Shown piece by piece: positions 1 to 8,600 of a stretch of 19,049 nt of DNA (position 1 is the stretch's first letter; each line of letters starts with the position of its first letter). The notes under the pieces are model-generated. The model was not told the DNA's origin. It was given only the letters and a program-made list of their open reading frames with translations, and made no database searches. A program made the translations under genes and the position numbers. Origin of the DNA: Piscirickettsiaceae bacterium (lineage in GTDB: Bacteria > Pseudomonadota > Gammaproteobacteria > Nitrosococcales > Methylophagaceae); assembly GCA_018646825.1 (NCBI GenBank), contig JABGUA010000048.1:1-19049 (forward strand). Direction: 5' to 3'.

Positions 1-140
1 CCATTAGTAATGGATTGGCGTAAAGGCTTACCTTCGGCTAATAAATGCTTTTGGCCGATATAGCCGTCTAAATCTTTAGGTCGCATCCGATCAGCCAATG
101 GCCGACTCATTGGATCCTCTAAACCTTCAAACAAACTCAC
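1..140 (-). CDS. rarA: RarA (MgsA) AAA+ ATPase, N-terminal fragment
   Basis: Only the first 46 codons are in the window; the gene continues past the left edge. Reading from a GTG at 140, the product begins VSLFEGLEDPMSRPLADRMR and then contains a DLDGYIGQKHLLAEGKPL stretch. This matches the start of E. coli RarA (PLAARMRP...YIGQQHLLAAGKPL). RarA is a clamp-loader-like AAA+ ATPase acting at stalled replication forks; its ATPase motifs lie outside the window. The GTG overlaps the lolA stop codon as GTGA, so translational coupling to lolA is likely. An internal ATG at 110 would give a protein ten residues shorter, and I prefer the GTG because it produces the overlap and an upstream stop (TAG, 146–144) limits the frame. 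The order ftsK–lolA–rarA is widespread in gammaproteobacteria and supports the call. Confidence 0.85.
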   Translation of the reverse strand, partial: MSLFEGLEDPMSRPLADRMRPKDLDGYIGQKHLLAEGKPLRQSITN

Positions 141-784
141 TGACTAACGTCACCAACCACATCAACCCCTTCTGGCGCGACAAAAATAAACTCATCTGCT
201 TCTAATACGATATTTTCATGCACATCGCTGAATACTAAACGGGTATATTGGTCAAAGCTATCTTGCATAATCATCTGCTGTAATCCCGACTTATCAAATG
301 CAAAGCGAACAGTCTGAAAATTAGAGTCAACATCTTTGGGCGTCAGCTCAACCCAAGACAAACCATCGTCGGATGCAACATCACGTACCAAATATTTCTC
401 TTCTGGCAACATCTCACCAGATAATAATGTCGCCGGTGTATCAGTCAGTGCTTCTTGTTGTGACTTCACCGTCACTTGCTCTAAATCAACATCGTAAAAC
501 CAAATTCGTGTGCCATCCGCTACGATTTCTTGTGGATAAGGCGCGAGATAATCCCAGCGAAATTTGCCCGGCCGTTCTAGAACAAACTGGCCTTGCGCTT
601 CTTCAATCACTTCACCTTTGGGGCTTAATACGGTTTGTTCAAATTGTGACTTAAATGTCACTACCGTTTGTAAAAAAACGGTTAGCTTTTCTGAAGCAAA
701 TTCACCAGCATACGCCGACATTGGAAATGAAAAACAGACAATCAGTAACACAAATTGTCTCAATTGATATTTGGCCATCGCCAT
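137..784 (-). CDS. lolA: Outer-membrane lipoprotein carrier protein LolA
   Basis: This 215-residue protein is the periplasmic chaperone that takes lipoproteins from the LolCDE ABC transporter to LolB at the outer membrane. Residues 1–26 form a signal peptide: a basic start, a hydrophobic core and an AYA/G cleavage site. The mature part has the LolA pattern, with a FKSQFEQTV segment near residues 43–51, a GQFVLERPGKFRWDYLAPYP stretch around 65–84, then IVADGTRIWFYD and a C-terminal half ending VDVVGDVSQ. Length fits the family (about 200–215). The ATG at 784 is chosen over the one at 778 because AAGGA lies seven bases before it. It sits 80 bp downstream of ftsK and overlaps rarA, so the three genes probably form one transcription unit. 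No terminator is visible between ftsK and lolA. Confidence 0.93.
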   Translation of the reverse strand: MAMAKYQLRQFVLLIVCFSFPMSAYAGEFASEKLTVFLQTVVTFKSQFEQTVLSPKGEVIEEAQGQFVLERPGKFRWDYLAPYPQEIVADGTRIWFYDVDLEQVTVKSQQEALTDTPATLLSGEMLPEEKYLVRDVASDDGLSWVELTPKDVDSNFQTVRFAFDKSGLQQMIMQDSFDQYTRLVFSDVHENIVLEADEFIFVAPEGVDVVGDVSQ

Positions 785-864
785 CCTAAAATCCTTATTT
801 ATACTAATCTTATTCAGTCCGACACGGTGAACAGATAAAACGTTTCACCTTAGACTCATCAACT

Positions 865-3159
865 CTAATCTCTCAGTGGCGGCGCAATCACCTCACGGCT
901 GCCATTGGCCTGCATGCCAGACACAACACCAGCAGCTTCCATCGCTTCAACCAATCGTGACGCACGGTTATAGCCCACTTTCAAGCGACGCTGTACGCCT
1001 GACACAGACGCACGACGTGATGAAACGACAATCTCAACGGCTTGATCATATAAGGGGTCTGATTCGCCATCGCTCGCATCGGCAATACCACCAATACCCT
1101 CTTCTGGAACACCTTGTGTGATTTCTTCCAAATAATTAGGTTGACCACTTTTCTTCAAAAAGTCGACTACAGCATGCACTTCATGATCATCAACAAACGC
1201 GCCATGAACCCGTTCAGGCAAACCCGAACCCGGTGGTAGATAAAGCATATCGCCTTGACCCAATAACTGCTCAGCCCCCATTTGATCTAAAATCGTTCGA
1301 GAATCAATGCGAGACGATACTTGGAACGCCATGCGTGTTGGGATATTCGCTTTAATCAGACCAGTAATAACATCAACAGAAGGTCGCTGGGTTGCCAAAA
1401 TGAGGTGAATACCTGAGGCTCGGGCTTTTTGGGCTAGGCGCGCAATAGATTCCTCAACTTGCTTACCCACCACCATCATCATATCCGCCAACTCATCAAT
1501 GATGATGACAATAAACGGTAAAGGCTCCAAAGTCGGGTGCGGTTCACCCGGTACAACATCAACTATTGGGTCAATAATTGGTTCACCTTTATCAATCGCT
1601 TCTTTGACTTTTTTGTTATAACCCGTGATATTTCGTACGCCCATTGCTGCCATTAATGGGTAACGGCGTTCCATCTCAGCCACAGCCCAACGTAAGGCAT
1701 TCGCTGCTTCTTTCATATCCGTCACAACCGGTGTTAACAAGTGGGGAATATCTTCATACACCGATAATTCCAACATTTTCGGATCAACCATGATTAGCCG
1801 CACTTGTTCTGGCGTCGCCCTATAAAGCAAGCTCAAAATCATTGCGTTAACACCGACCGACTTACCGGATCCAGTTGTACCCGCCACCAATAAATGGGGC
1901 ATTTTTTCTAAGTCTGCAACCACAGGACGGCCGGCAATATCTTTACCCAAGGCCATCGTCAGTACTGACTTACTATTTTCATAATCAGGACACGCTAAAA
2001 TTTCTCTCAAACGAACGATATCGCGATTTTCATTCGGTATTTCAATTCCAATCAATGGCTTACCCGGAATCACTTCTACTACTCGTACACTGGTAATCGA
2101 CATCGCGCGTGCTAAATCTTTTGCCAAACCGGTAATTCGGCTCACTTTAATACCCGCAGCCGGTTGTAATTCAAATCGCGTCACCACAGGCCCTGGCTGT
2201 ACTTCAACCACTTCAACTTCCACACCAAAATCTTTCAACTTTAATTCGAGTTGGCGTGACAATGCTTGCAAGACTTCTTTGGTATAACCACCCTTACTCG
2301 CTTGCGCCATATCTAACAAAGCCAATGCTGGAATGGCACCTTGTTCTTGCGATTCAAACAAAGGCACTTGCCGTTCTTTTTCTTCTCGCTTGCTCACGAC
2401 CGGTGCTTCAATCACCGGTTCTACGCGAACTTTCGCAGGCTTAGCCAAATTGGTACTTTTTGCTTTAAATGTTTCAGCTCGCTTTTGCTTTGCTTGCTTA
2501 GATGCCAGGGTCTCTTTCGTTTCACGAATCCAACGTGCAATATACGTCATCACCAGTAAGGCCACAGCACCTAATTTATCAATGATCATTAACCACGACA
2601 AACCGGTGAATAAGGTAATACCGGTCAATAACACAGCCAATAATAGTAAAGTCGTGCCAGAAGCACCAAAAATAGGGATGAAACCATTACCTACCAGTTC
2701 ACCTAAGACACCACCAGCGCCCAGAGGCAATAATCCCGCGTATGGCGCCAAACTAAGAGTAGACAAGCCACTTGCCGCTGACAATGCAATAATTAAACCC
2801 GCTGATTTTAAAATCCAAAAATGCAAAGCACCTTCCGAATCGCTATTCCGCCCCCAACTGAACAATAGCCAGCCACTAAACGCCAACATCAACGGTGATA
2901 AATAGGCCGGAAACCCAAACCCATACAGCAGCGAATCAGCCAACCATGCGCCAACAATACCGCCTTTATTTGCGATCACATCGTTGGTGCCTGTCGTGGA
3001 CCAACCGGGGTCCGTCGGGTCATAGCTTAATAAAGAAAGGAGTAAATAAGTGGCCAAAGCCAAAGCTAAAATCAGTGCTGCTTCCCGCAGCCGAAAGCTT
3101 GCCGCGCCCACTGCGACTTCAGCTTTGTCTTTCTTTGCCACTCGTGTTGCTTGAGCCAA
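865..3159 (-). CDS. ftsK: DNA translocase FtsK
   Basis: FtsK is the septum-anchored DNA pump that clears the terminus region and activates XerCD recombination at dif during division. Residues 21–210 hold about four membrane segments. A short charged linker (about 211–270) is followed by the alpha/beta motor domain: Walker A GTTGSGKS at 427–434, Walker B VIIIDELAD near 551–559, and an ATQRPSVDVITG segment at 589–600. The C-terminal winged-helix gamma domain (about 700–764, SSRRASVSGVQRRLKVGYNR) recognises the polar KOPS sequences. At 764 residues it is a compact FtsK closer in size to SpoIIIE than to the 1329-residue E. coli protein, because the long linker is missing. The start is a TTG at 3159 with TGGAA upstream. 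An in-frame TAA lies ten codons upstream and the next in-frame Met is residue 91, deep in the membrane domain. The gene is divergent from trxB. Confidence 0.95.
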   Translation of the reverse strand: MAQATRVAKKDKAEVAVGAASFRLREAALILALALATYLLLSLLSYDPTDPGWSTTGTNDVIANKGGIVGAWLADSLLYGFGFPAYLSPLMLAFSGWLLFSWGRNSDSEGALHFWILKSAGLIIALSAASGLSTLSLAPYAGLLPLGAGGVLGELVGNGFIPIFGASGTTLLLLAVLLTGITLFTGLSWLMIIDKLGAVALLVMTYIARWIRETKETLASKQAKQKRAETFKAKSTNLAKPAKVRVEPVIEAPVVSKREEKERQVPLFESQEQGAIPALALLDMAQASKGGYTKEVLQALSRQLELKLKDFGVEVEVVEVQPGPVVTRFELQPAAGIKVSRITGLAKDLARAMSITSVRVVEVIPGKPLIGIEIPNENRDIVRLREILACPDYENSKSVLTMALGKDIAGRPVVADLEKMPHLLVAGTTGSGKSVGVNAMILSLLYRATPEQVRLIMVDPKMLELSVYEDIPHLLTPVVTDMKEAANALRWAVAEMERRYPLMAAMGVRNITGYNKKVKEAIDKGEPIIDPIVDVVPGEPHPTLEPLPFIVIIIDELADMMMVVGKQVEESIARLAQKARASGIHLILATQRPSVDVITGLIKANIPTRMAFQVSSRIDSRTILDQMGAEQLLGQGDMLYLPPGSGLPERVHGAFVDDHEVHAVVDFLKKSGQPNYLEEITQGVPEEGIGGIADASDGESDPLYDQAVEIVVSSRRASVSGVQRRLKVGYNRASRLVEAMEAAGVVSGMQANGSREVIAPPLRD

Positions 3160-3293
3160 TGTAATATTTCCAGTTATTCCAATAGATTAGCGGCTTATCT
3201 TACCACAGCTTTACAAGTACGATACTTTACCAAAACAATATCTCTGCGTAACCTGTCTCTTTGTAAATAATTCACTTATGGAGAACAAAAATA

Positions 3294-4232
3294 ATGGCTG
3301 AGAGTAAACACTGCCGCTTACTGATTCTTGGTTCTGGCCCAGCCGGTTATACCGCAGCTGTCTATGCTGCACGTGCAGCCTTAGATCCTGTATTGATTAC
3401 AGGTATCGAACAAGGCGGGCAGCTAACCACCACCACCGATGTCGACAACTGGCCTGGTGATGAAGAAGGCGTGCAAGGACCAGAGTTAATGCAACGTATG
3501 CAACGGCATGCCGAACGTTTCGGTACTGAGATTATTTTTGATCACATCCACACTGCCGATCTCAGCCAACGTCCATTTAAACTCACTGGTGATGCCGGCG
3601 AATATACCTGTGATGCGCTGATTGTTGCCACTGGCGCATCCGCAATGTATCTCGGTTTAGAATCAGAAGAAAACTTCAAAGGCCGCGGTGTTTCAGCTTG
3701 CGCCACGTGTGATGGTTTCTTTTACAAAAACCAACCTGTCGCTGTTATCGGTGGCGGAAATACAGCAGTTGAAGAAGCACTCTACCTCTCTAACATCGCA
3801 TCAAAAGTGACCGTGATTCATCGTCGTGATAAATTCCGCTCTGAGAAAATTCTCAGCACTCAGCTCCTAAAAAAGGCAGAGGAAGGTAATGTCGAAATTT
3901 TATGGAACCACACCTTAGATGAAGTCCAAGGAAATGATGCTGGCGTCACTGAACTACGAGTAAAAAGTACCGAGGACGGCAGCACACAACAAGTCCCTGT
4001 CCAAGGTGTTTTTATTGCCATTGGTCATAAGCCAAATACCGACATTTTCGCCAGCCAAGTTGACATGGAACACGGCTACATCACCCTACAAAAAGGCACA
4101 CAAACCAGTATTCCTGGTGTTTTTGCCGCTGGTGATGTTTCAGATCCTATCTACCGCCAAGCAGTCACATCCGCAGGCGCTGGTTGTATGGCTGCCCTCG
4201 ATGCTGAACGATTTTTAGAAAGCGAAAAATAG
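3294..4232 (+). CDS. trxB: Thioredoxin-disulfide reductase
   Basis: This 312-residue flavoprotein transfers electrons from NADPH through FAD and a redox disulfide to thioredoxin in the cytoplasm. An N-terminal FAD-binding Rossmann motif GSGPAG occurs at 13–18. The redox-active CATC is at 136–139 (Cys136, Cys139). The NADPH-binding GGGNTAVEEA is at 153–162, with HRRDKFR (176–182) for the 2'-phosphate. A second FAD motif, AAGDVSD, ends near 284. Length and motif order are those of the low-molecular-weight bacterial TrxB class. A GGAG-type ribosome-binding site lies about ten bases before the ATG. It is divergent from ftsK across 134 bp, as in related genomes where trxB neighbours ftsK–lolA. A hairpin separates it from the downstream stress gene. 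Confidence 0.96.
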   Translation: MAESKHCRLLILGSGPAGYTAAVYAARAALDPVLITGIEQGGQLTTTTDVDNWPGDEEGVQGPELMQRMQRHAERFGTEIIFDHIHTADLSQRPFKLTGDAGEYTCDALIVATGASAMYLGLESEENFKGRGVSACATCDGFFYKNQPVAVIGGGNTAVEEALYLSNIASKVTVIHRRDKFRSEKILSTQLLKKAEEGNVEILWNHTLDEVQGNDAGVTELRVKSTEDGSTQQVPVQGVFIAIGHKPNTDIFASQVDMEHGYITLQKGTQTSIPGVFAAGDVSDPIYRQAVTSAGAGCMAALDAERFLESEK

Positions 4233-4240
4233 GTCTATAC

Positions 4241-4271
4241 TTTAGGGTGAGTGCCCATCACTCACCCTAAA
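4241..4271. other. Perfect 13-bp inverted repeat between trxB and the stress gene
   Basis: TTTAGGGTGAGTG (4241–4253) pairs perfectly with CACTCACCCTAAA (4259–4271) around the loop CCCAT. It starts nine bases after the trxB stop. On either strand the stem is not followed by a run of U, so it is not a textbook intrinsic terminator. It could attenuate read-through, protect the trxB mRNA 3' end, or be a protein-binding dyad. The inverted repeat is seen directly; its role is inference. Confidence 0.6.
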
Positions 4272-4295
4272 ATAAAATAAAGTAAGAGGCTTGCT

Positions 4296-4736
4296 ATGGC
4301 TACTTATCAACACATCTTGCTCGCAATTGATACATCAGAACAGCACCCTCAAATTTACGATAAGGCCGCTTCCCTAGCAAAACAAAATCAAGCGACATTA
4401 AGTATCTGTCATCTGGTAGAAAACTACCTTGCTCCCGATTTAGCTTATGAAGGGATCAACAACGTCACAATAGAAATGCAAGAAGATTTATTAAATAGCG
4501 CCAAACTGCAAATCAAAACACTGGCAACTGATCTCAGTATTTCCGAAGAGCAACAATGGATCGAATTTGGTAACCCACGCTATGATGTTGTACGACTAGC
4601 TGACGAACATCAAGTTGACCTTATTGTAATGGGGTCACATGGTCGACATGGGCTTCAATTACTATTAGGCTCAACAGCCAATGCCGTCTTACATCACGCA
4701 AAATGTGATGTCTTAGCCGTACGCCTAAACGATTAG
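4296..4736 (+). CDS. Universal stress protein, UspA family
   Basis: This 146-residue protein is a single Usp domain. It begins with the family's first strand, HILLAIDTSE (6–15), carrying the conserved Asp12. It ends with a nucleotide-binding segment, MGSHGRHGLQLLLGSTANAV (112–131), followed by CDVLAVR. The G-x2-G...G-S pattern at 113–126 resembles ATP-binding Usp proteins of the MJ0577 type, with eight rather than nine residues in the spacer. E. coli UspA lacks this signature, so nucleotide binding is more likely here. Such proteins are cytoplasmic and induced by starvation or stress; the exact client is unknown. AGAGG precedes the ATG. The last 12 bp overlap the 3' end of the convergent regulator gene, which may make the two mRNAs interfere. 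Confidence 0.88.
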   Translation: MATYQHILLAIDTSEQHPQIYDKAASLAKQNQATLSICHLVENYLAPDLAYEGINNVTIEMQEDLLNSAKLQIKTLATDLSISEEQQWIEFGNPRYDVVRLADEHQVDLIVMGSHGRHGLQLLLGSTANAVLHHAKCDVLAVRLND

Positions 4737-5477
4737 TGTCGACTTCCGGATATCGTCAAATAAACCGTATTGCCAATTCCGAGCTGCTAAAACAATAGTC
4801 ATCCCTTTTCGCTCTGGCAATGGCAAACTTCGAGCCTCATGGTTCAACTCTTCAAATTCTTGTACTAACTGCCTACATTTACGCTGAAAGATGATCATGT
4901 CAGACTCCGTTAACATGCCATTAATTACCGTCAATTGTTCATGGTCCCGATCAAAACCTGTATCAAAAAAATCAGCGGCTAATTTATCCTGAAAGAATTG
5001 CTGTATCGGTCCATTTTTTCGCCATGTGAAATTCGCTGTGACACACAATTGAATATGATTCATAGGCAATAAAGTGATGAGTTTCAAGCGATCTAATGTC
5101 GCTAAATAGTGAACACATTGAGTCGGATTTAAATGATAATGTTCTGTCAACTCTACCAATGTCCAGCCATTTAGCACGCAAACCGTTACCAACAACAAAA
5201 CCGGATCCGCTGCCAATTCCTCCTCCTCCTTTTCTGTCAGCTTCGACACGCCTATTACTTTGGTCTGTTGATTCATTTCAGCGACCAAGTCAGAAATTTC
5301 TAATCCCATCATCTGGCAAACGCTATCCAAACGCACCAAAGAAAAGGCATTAGCAGAAAACAAGCGTTTTACACTCGCTTCTGATAAATTGAGCTGCTGT
5401 GCCACATCACGATAACTGAACCCGTGTAATTTTAAGGACTGTTTCAATACCGACATTAACTGTGCTGTTTGCGCCAT
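4725..5477 (-). CDS. Helix-turn-helix (XRE-like) transcriptional regulator
   Basis: The 250-residue product has an N-terminal helix-turn-helix at about 20–45 (YRDVAQQLNLSEASVKRLFS), followed by LDSVCQMMGLEISDL as in XRE/Cro family domains. The remaining 180 residues have no domain I recognise. They contain an acidic EKEEEE stretch near 83–88, then a helical region and no predicted membrane span. The ATG at 5477 is chosen over an adjacent GTG at 5480 because an AGAG element is then seven bases upstream. The gene is divergent from the LplT–Aas fusion, and the shared upstream region is rich in dyads, so it probably controls itself and perhaps the fusion gene. The ligand or signal is not apparent. 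It overlaps the stress gene at its 3' end by 12 bp. Confidence 0.8.
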   Translation of the reverse strand: MAQTAQLMSVLKQSLKLHGFSYRDVAQQLNLSEASVKRLFSANAFSLVRLDSVCQMMGLEISDLVAEMNQQTKVIGVSKLTEKEEEELAADPVLLLVTVCVLNGWTLVELTEHYHLNPTQCVHYLATLDRLKLITLLPMNHIQLCVTANFTWRKNGPIQQFFQDKLAADFFDTGFDRDHEQLTVINGMLTESDMIIFQRKCRQLVQEFEELNHEARSLPLPERKGMTIVLAARNWQYGLFDDIRKSTLIV

Positions 5478-5495
5478 CACATATCTCTAAAACAA

Positions 5496-5522
5496 TAAAA
5501 GTATCGGTTAATAATACTTTTA
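5496..5522. promoter_or_regulatory. 9-bp inverted repeat, candidate operator
   Basis: TAAAAGTAT (5496–5504) and ATACTTTTA (5514–5522) form a perfect dyad with a nine-base spacer. It lies just upstream of the regulator gene and covers its proposed −10 hexamer, which would suit autorepression. Confidence 0.5.
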
Positions 5523-5538
5523 GACTCATATAAAGCAA
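5511..5538 (-). promoter_or_regulatory. Candidate promoter of the helix-turn-helix regulator
   Basis: On the minus strand TTGCTT (5538–5533) is followed after 16 bases by TATTAT (5516–5511), about 34 bases before the regulator ATG. The −10 is one mismatch from consensus; the −35 is weaker. Both hexamers lie inside inverted-repeat arms, which fits repression by occlusion. This is inference from sequence pattern only. Confidence 0.4.
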
Positions 5539-5580
5539 CTTTAATCATAAAGTCGCCTTATAAGTCACTTGCTTTATATG
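5527..5580. promoter_or_regulatory. Nested dyads between regulator and LplT–Aas gene, candidate operator array
   Basis: CATATAAAGCAA (5527–5538) and TTGCTTTATATG (5569–5580) are a perfect 12-bp inverted pair. Their centres are 42 bp apart, about four helical turns. Inside lie a second dyad, ACTTTA/TAAAGT (5538–5543 and 5548–5553), and the palindrome CTTATAAG (5557–5564). The density of symmetry in this intergenic stretch suggests several binding sites for a dimeric regulator, most simply the divergently encoded one. Confidence 0.55.
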
Positions 5581-5611
5581 ATGTATCCAACCACACTTTG
5601 AGACCACCATC

Positions 5612-8600
5612 ATGACTGCATTATTCAAAACACCCGGTTTTCTATCGTTCCTCTCAATGATTTTTCTCAATGCCTTTGTCGATTTAGGGCATAAGATCAT
5701 TATTCAAAATACGATTTTTAAAGTCTACGATGGCTCGACACAAATCATCTTAACGGCCATTGTTAACGGCCTTATCCTCTTACCCTTTATCCTCTTGTTC
5801 ACCCCATCAGGCTTTCTCGCCGATCGCTTTAGAAAACCCAAAATAATGCGCTGGGCTGCCATTTTGGCTGTCGCACTCACTTTACTGATTACCCTGTTTT
5901 ATTATCTCGCTTGGTTTGAAGCCGCTTTCGCGATGACCTTCATGTTAGCTGTGCAAAGCGCTTTTTATTCACCCGCCAAATATGGTTATATCCGGGAAAT
6001 TGCAGGCAAAGACAATCTAGCCAGTGCCAACAGCATCGTCCAATCCACCACCATTATCGCCATCTTATTAGGCATGTTCGTCTTTTCTGTTTTATTTGAA
6101 ATGGCATTATCTGGTAACAGTTTCAGTACTGAACAAGACATTATCAACATCATCGCACCCATCGGGTGGATATTAGTCCTTGGCAGTCTAATCGAACTTT
6201 ATTTTGCAACGCACCTACCTACATTTAAGCAAAAACAAACTGCGCCCGCTTTCAATTGGCAGCACTATCGCAACGGCCAAGCCTTGAAACATAATTTAAA
6301 GCTGATCCGCCATGATTCTGTCATTTGGCTTTCCATTATTGGCCTTTCTGTTTTTTGGGGTGTCTCTCAAGCAGTACTCGCCACATTCCCTGCTTATGCC
6401 AAAGAAATTTTAGCCATCAACAATACCATTGTCATCCAAGGCCTCTTAGCTTGTTCAGGATTCGGCATCGTTTTAGGTTCTCTCCTTGCTGGTAAGGTCT
6501 CAAAAAACTACATTGAAACAGGACTAATTCCCATTGGCGCCCTTGGTATGATCGTCAGCTTGGCTATCCTGCCACAGCTGGACAACACCCTTGCTTTAGC
6601 CGGAATTGTCCTAGCATTCGGCCTATTTGGTGGCCTATTCATCATTCCACTGAACGCCATGATTCAGTTCCGTGCCAGAGCCGAGCAACTCGGTACCGTC
6701 TTGGCCGGTAATAACTGGATCCAAAATGTCGTTATGCTGACCTTCCTCACGGTCACCATGTTATCTGCACTCGCGGATATCCATAGCCAAACTATGCTCT
6801 ATGCCTTGGCTGTAATTACTGCTGTAGGCGCTATCTACACTGTTTTAAAACTACCTCAATCCTTGATTCACTATGCGGCAGGGCTGATGTTCTCAAGTCG
6901 CTACCGCATTACCGTCCAAGGATTCCACAATATGCCATCGCAGGGTGCGGTTTTGATGCTGGGAAACCATATTAGCTGGTTAGATTGGGCGCTTATTCAA
7001 ATTGCCAGCCCACGACCTGTCCGTTTTGTCATGGATAAAAAAATCTATCAAAAGTGGTATCTAACCTGGTTTCTCGACTTATTTGGCGTCATTCCCATCT
7101 CAAAAAGCAGTAGTAAAGATGCATTAGTTGCTATTAACCAATGCCTCCAACAAGGTGAAGTCGTTTGCCTCTTTCCTGAAGGGTCGATCAGTCGAAATGG
7201 TCAACTCGGAGAATTCAAAAAAGGGTTTGAACGCTGTGTAGAAGATGTCGCCGGTGTTATTTTACCTTTCTACTTGCGTGGACTATGGGGCAGTCGTTTT
7301 TCACGCTCTGGCACGAAATTACAACAACTCTCAACCCAGGCGATTCGCCGAGATATTATTGTTGGTTTCGGTGAAACACTCCCAATTACTTCAAATTCCT
7401 CCACCGTCAAACAGACTGTTTTCGATCTCTCAATCAAAACCTGGCAAGATTATACTGAGCAACTTCCTAATCTAGGGCTAGCTTGGATTCAACGAGCTAA
7501 AGAAGGCGGACGTAAAGACTGTCTCACTGATATTCAGACCAACACAACCTTATCACGCCGTAAAACACTCGTAGCATCGCTGCTCTTTTCTCGTCGTTTC
7601 AAACAACAACCGGAACAAAATGTTGGTTTATTACTTCCCACCAGCAGTGCGGGTATTATCGCCAATATTGCTTTATTCATTAGTGGAAAAACAGCGGTAA
7701 ATCTCAATTTCACTGCTAATATTGATTCACTCATCGCGGCAGTCAAAAAAGCTGAGATCACCACGATTTATACTTCACGCCGCTTTGTCGATAAATTAGA
7801 AAAAAAGGGCATTGAGATAGCGCAGTTACTACAAAACACTGATGCTATCTACCTTGAAGATTTAAGTAAAGACATTAACCAAGGTGAAAAATTACTCACG
7901 TTTGTAGCAAGCTTTCTCCCTGCTAAACTGCTTCAAGCAATCTATGGCCGAGCCAGTCATATTACCCAAACGGCTGCCGTATTATTCTCAAGCGGCAGCG
8001 AAGGGACACCCAAAGGCATCATGCTGAGCCATCAAAATATCATCAGCAATATCAAGCAAGTGTCAGATGTTCTTGATACACGAGAAGATGACACCATTGT
8101 TGCCAGCTTGCCGCTTTTCCATGCTTTTGGGCTCACCGTGACTGGCTTAATGCCCTTAATTGAAGGTATCCCTGCAATTTGCCATCCAGACCCAACTGAC
8201 GTCGTCAATATCGCCAAAGGCATTAGCCGCTACCAAGCCACCATTTTTTGCGGTACTTCAACATTTCTCAGACTCTTTGCTAAAAATACCCGAATTCACC
8301 CACTCATGTTAGATTCCTTACGCATTACGGTAGCGGGGGCAGAAAGGTTAAACCCTGAAGTTCGGGCACAGTTTGGACTTAAATTCGGAAAAACTATCTA
8401 CGAAGGCTACGGCACGACAGAAACAACCCCTGTCGCGAGCGTGAACATTCCTGATCGTATCTCAAACGATGATTGGCATATCCAAACAGGCCACAAAATT
8501 GGTACCGTTGGGCTCCCACTTCCAGGAAGCAGCGCGCGCATTGTTGATCCAAACACCCTAGAAACGCTGCCAACAGGTGAGGACGGGCTGATATTGATTG

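Noticed and set aside
826..849. GGTGAA/TTCACC inverted repeat between ftsK and lolA
   Set aside because: A six-base stem with a 12-base loop and no U-tract is too weak to call a terminator or operator.
2333..2905. A 190-codon plus-strand frame inside ftsK
   Set aside because: It lies antisense to the conserved linker and membrane-coding part of ftsK, has no recognisable domain and no ribosome-binding site. It is a frame shadow.
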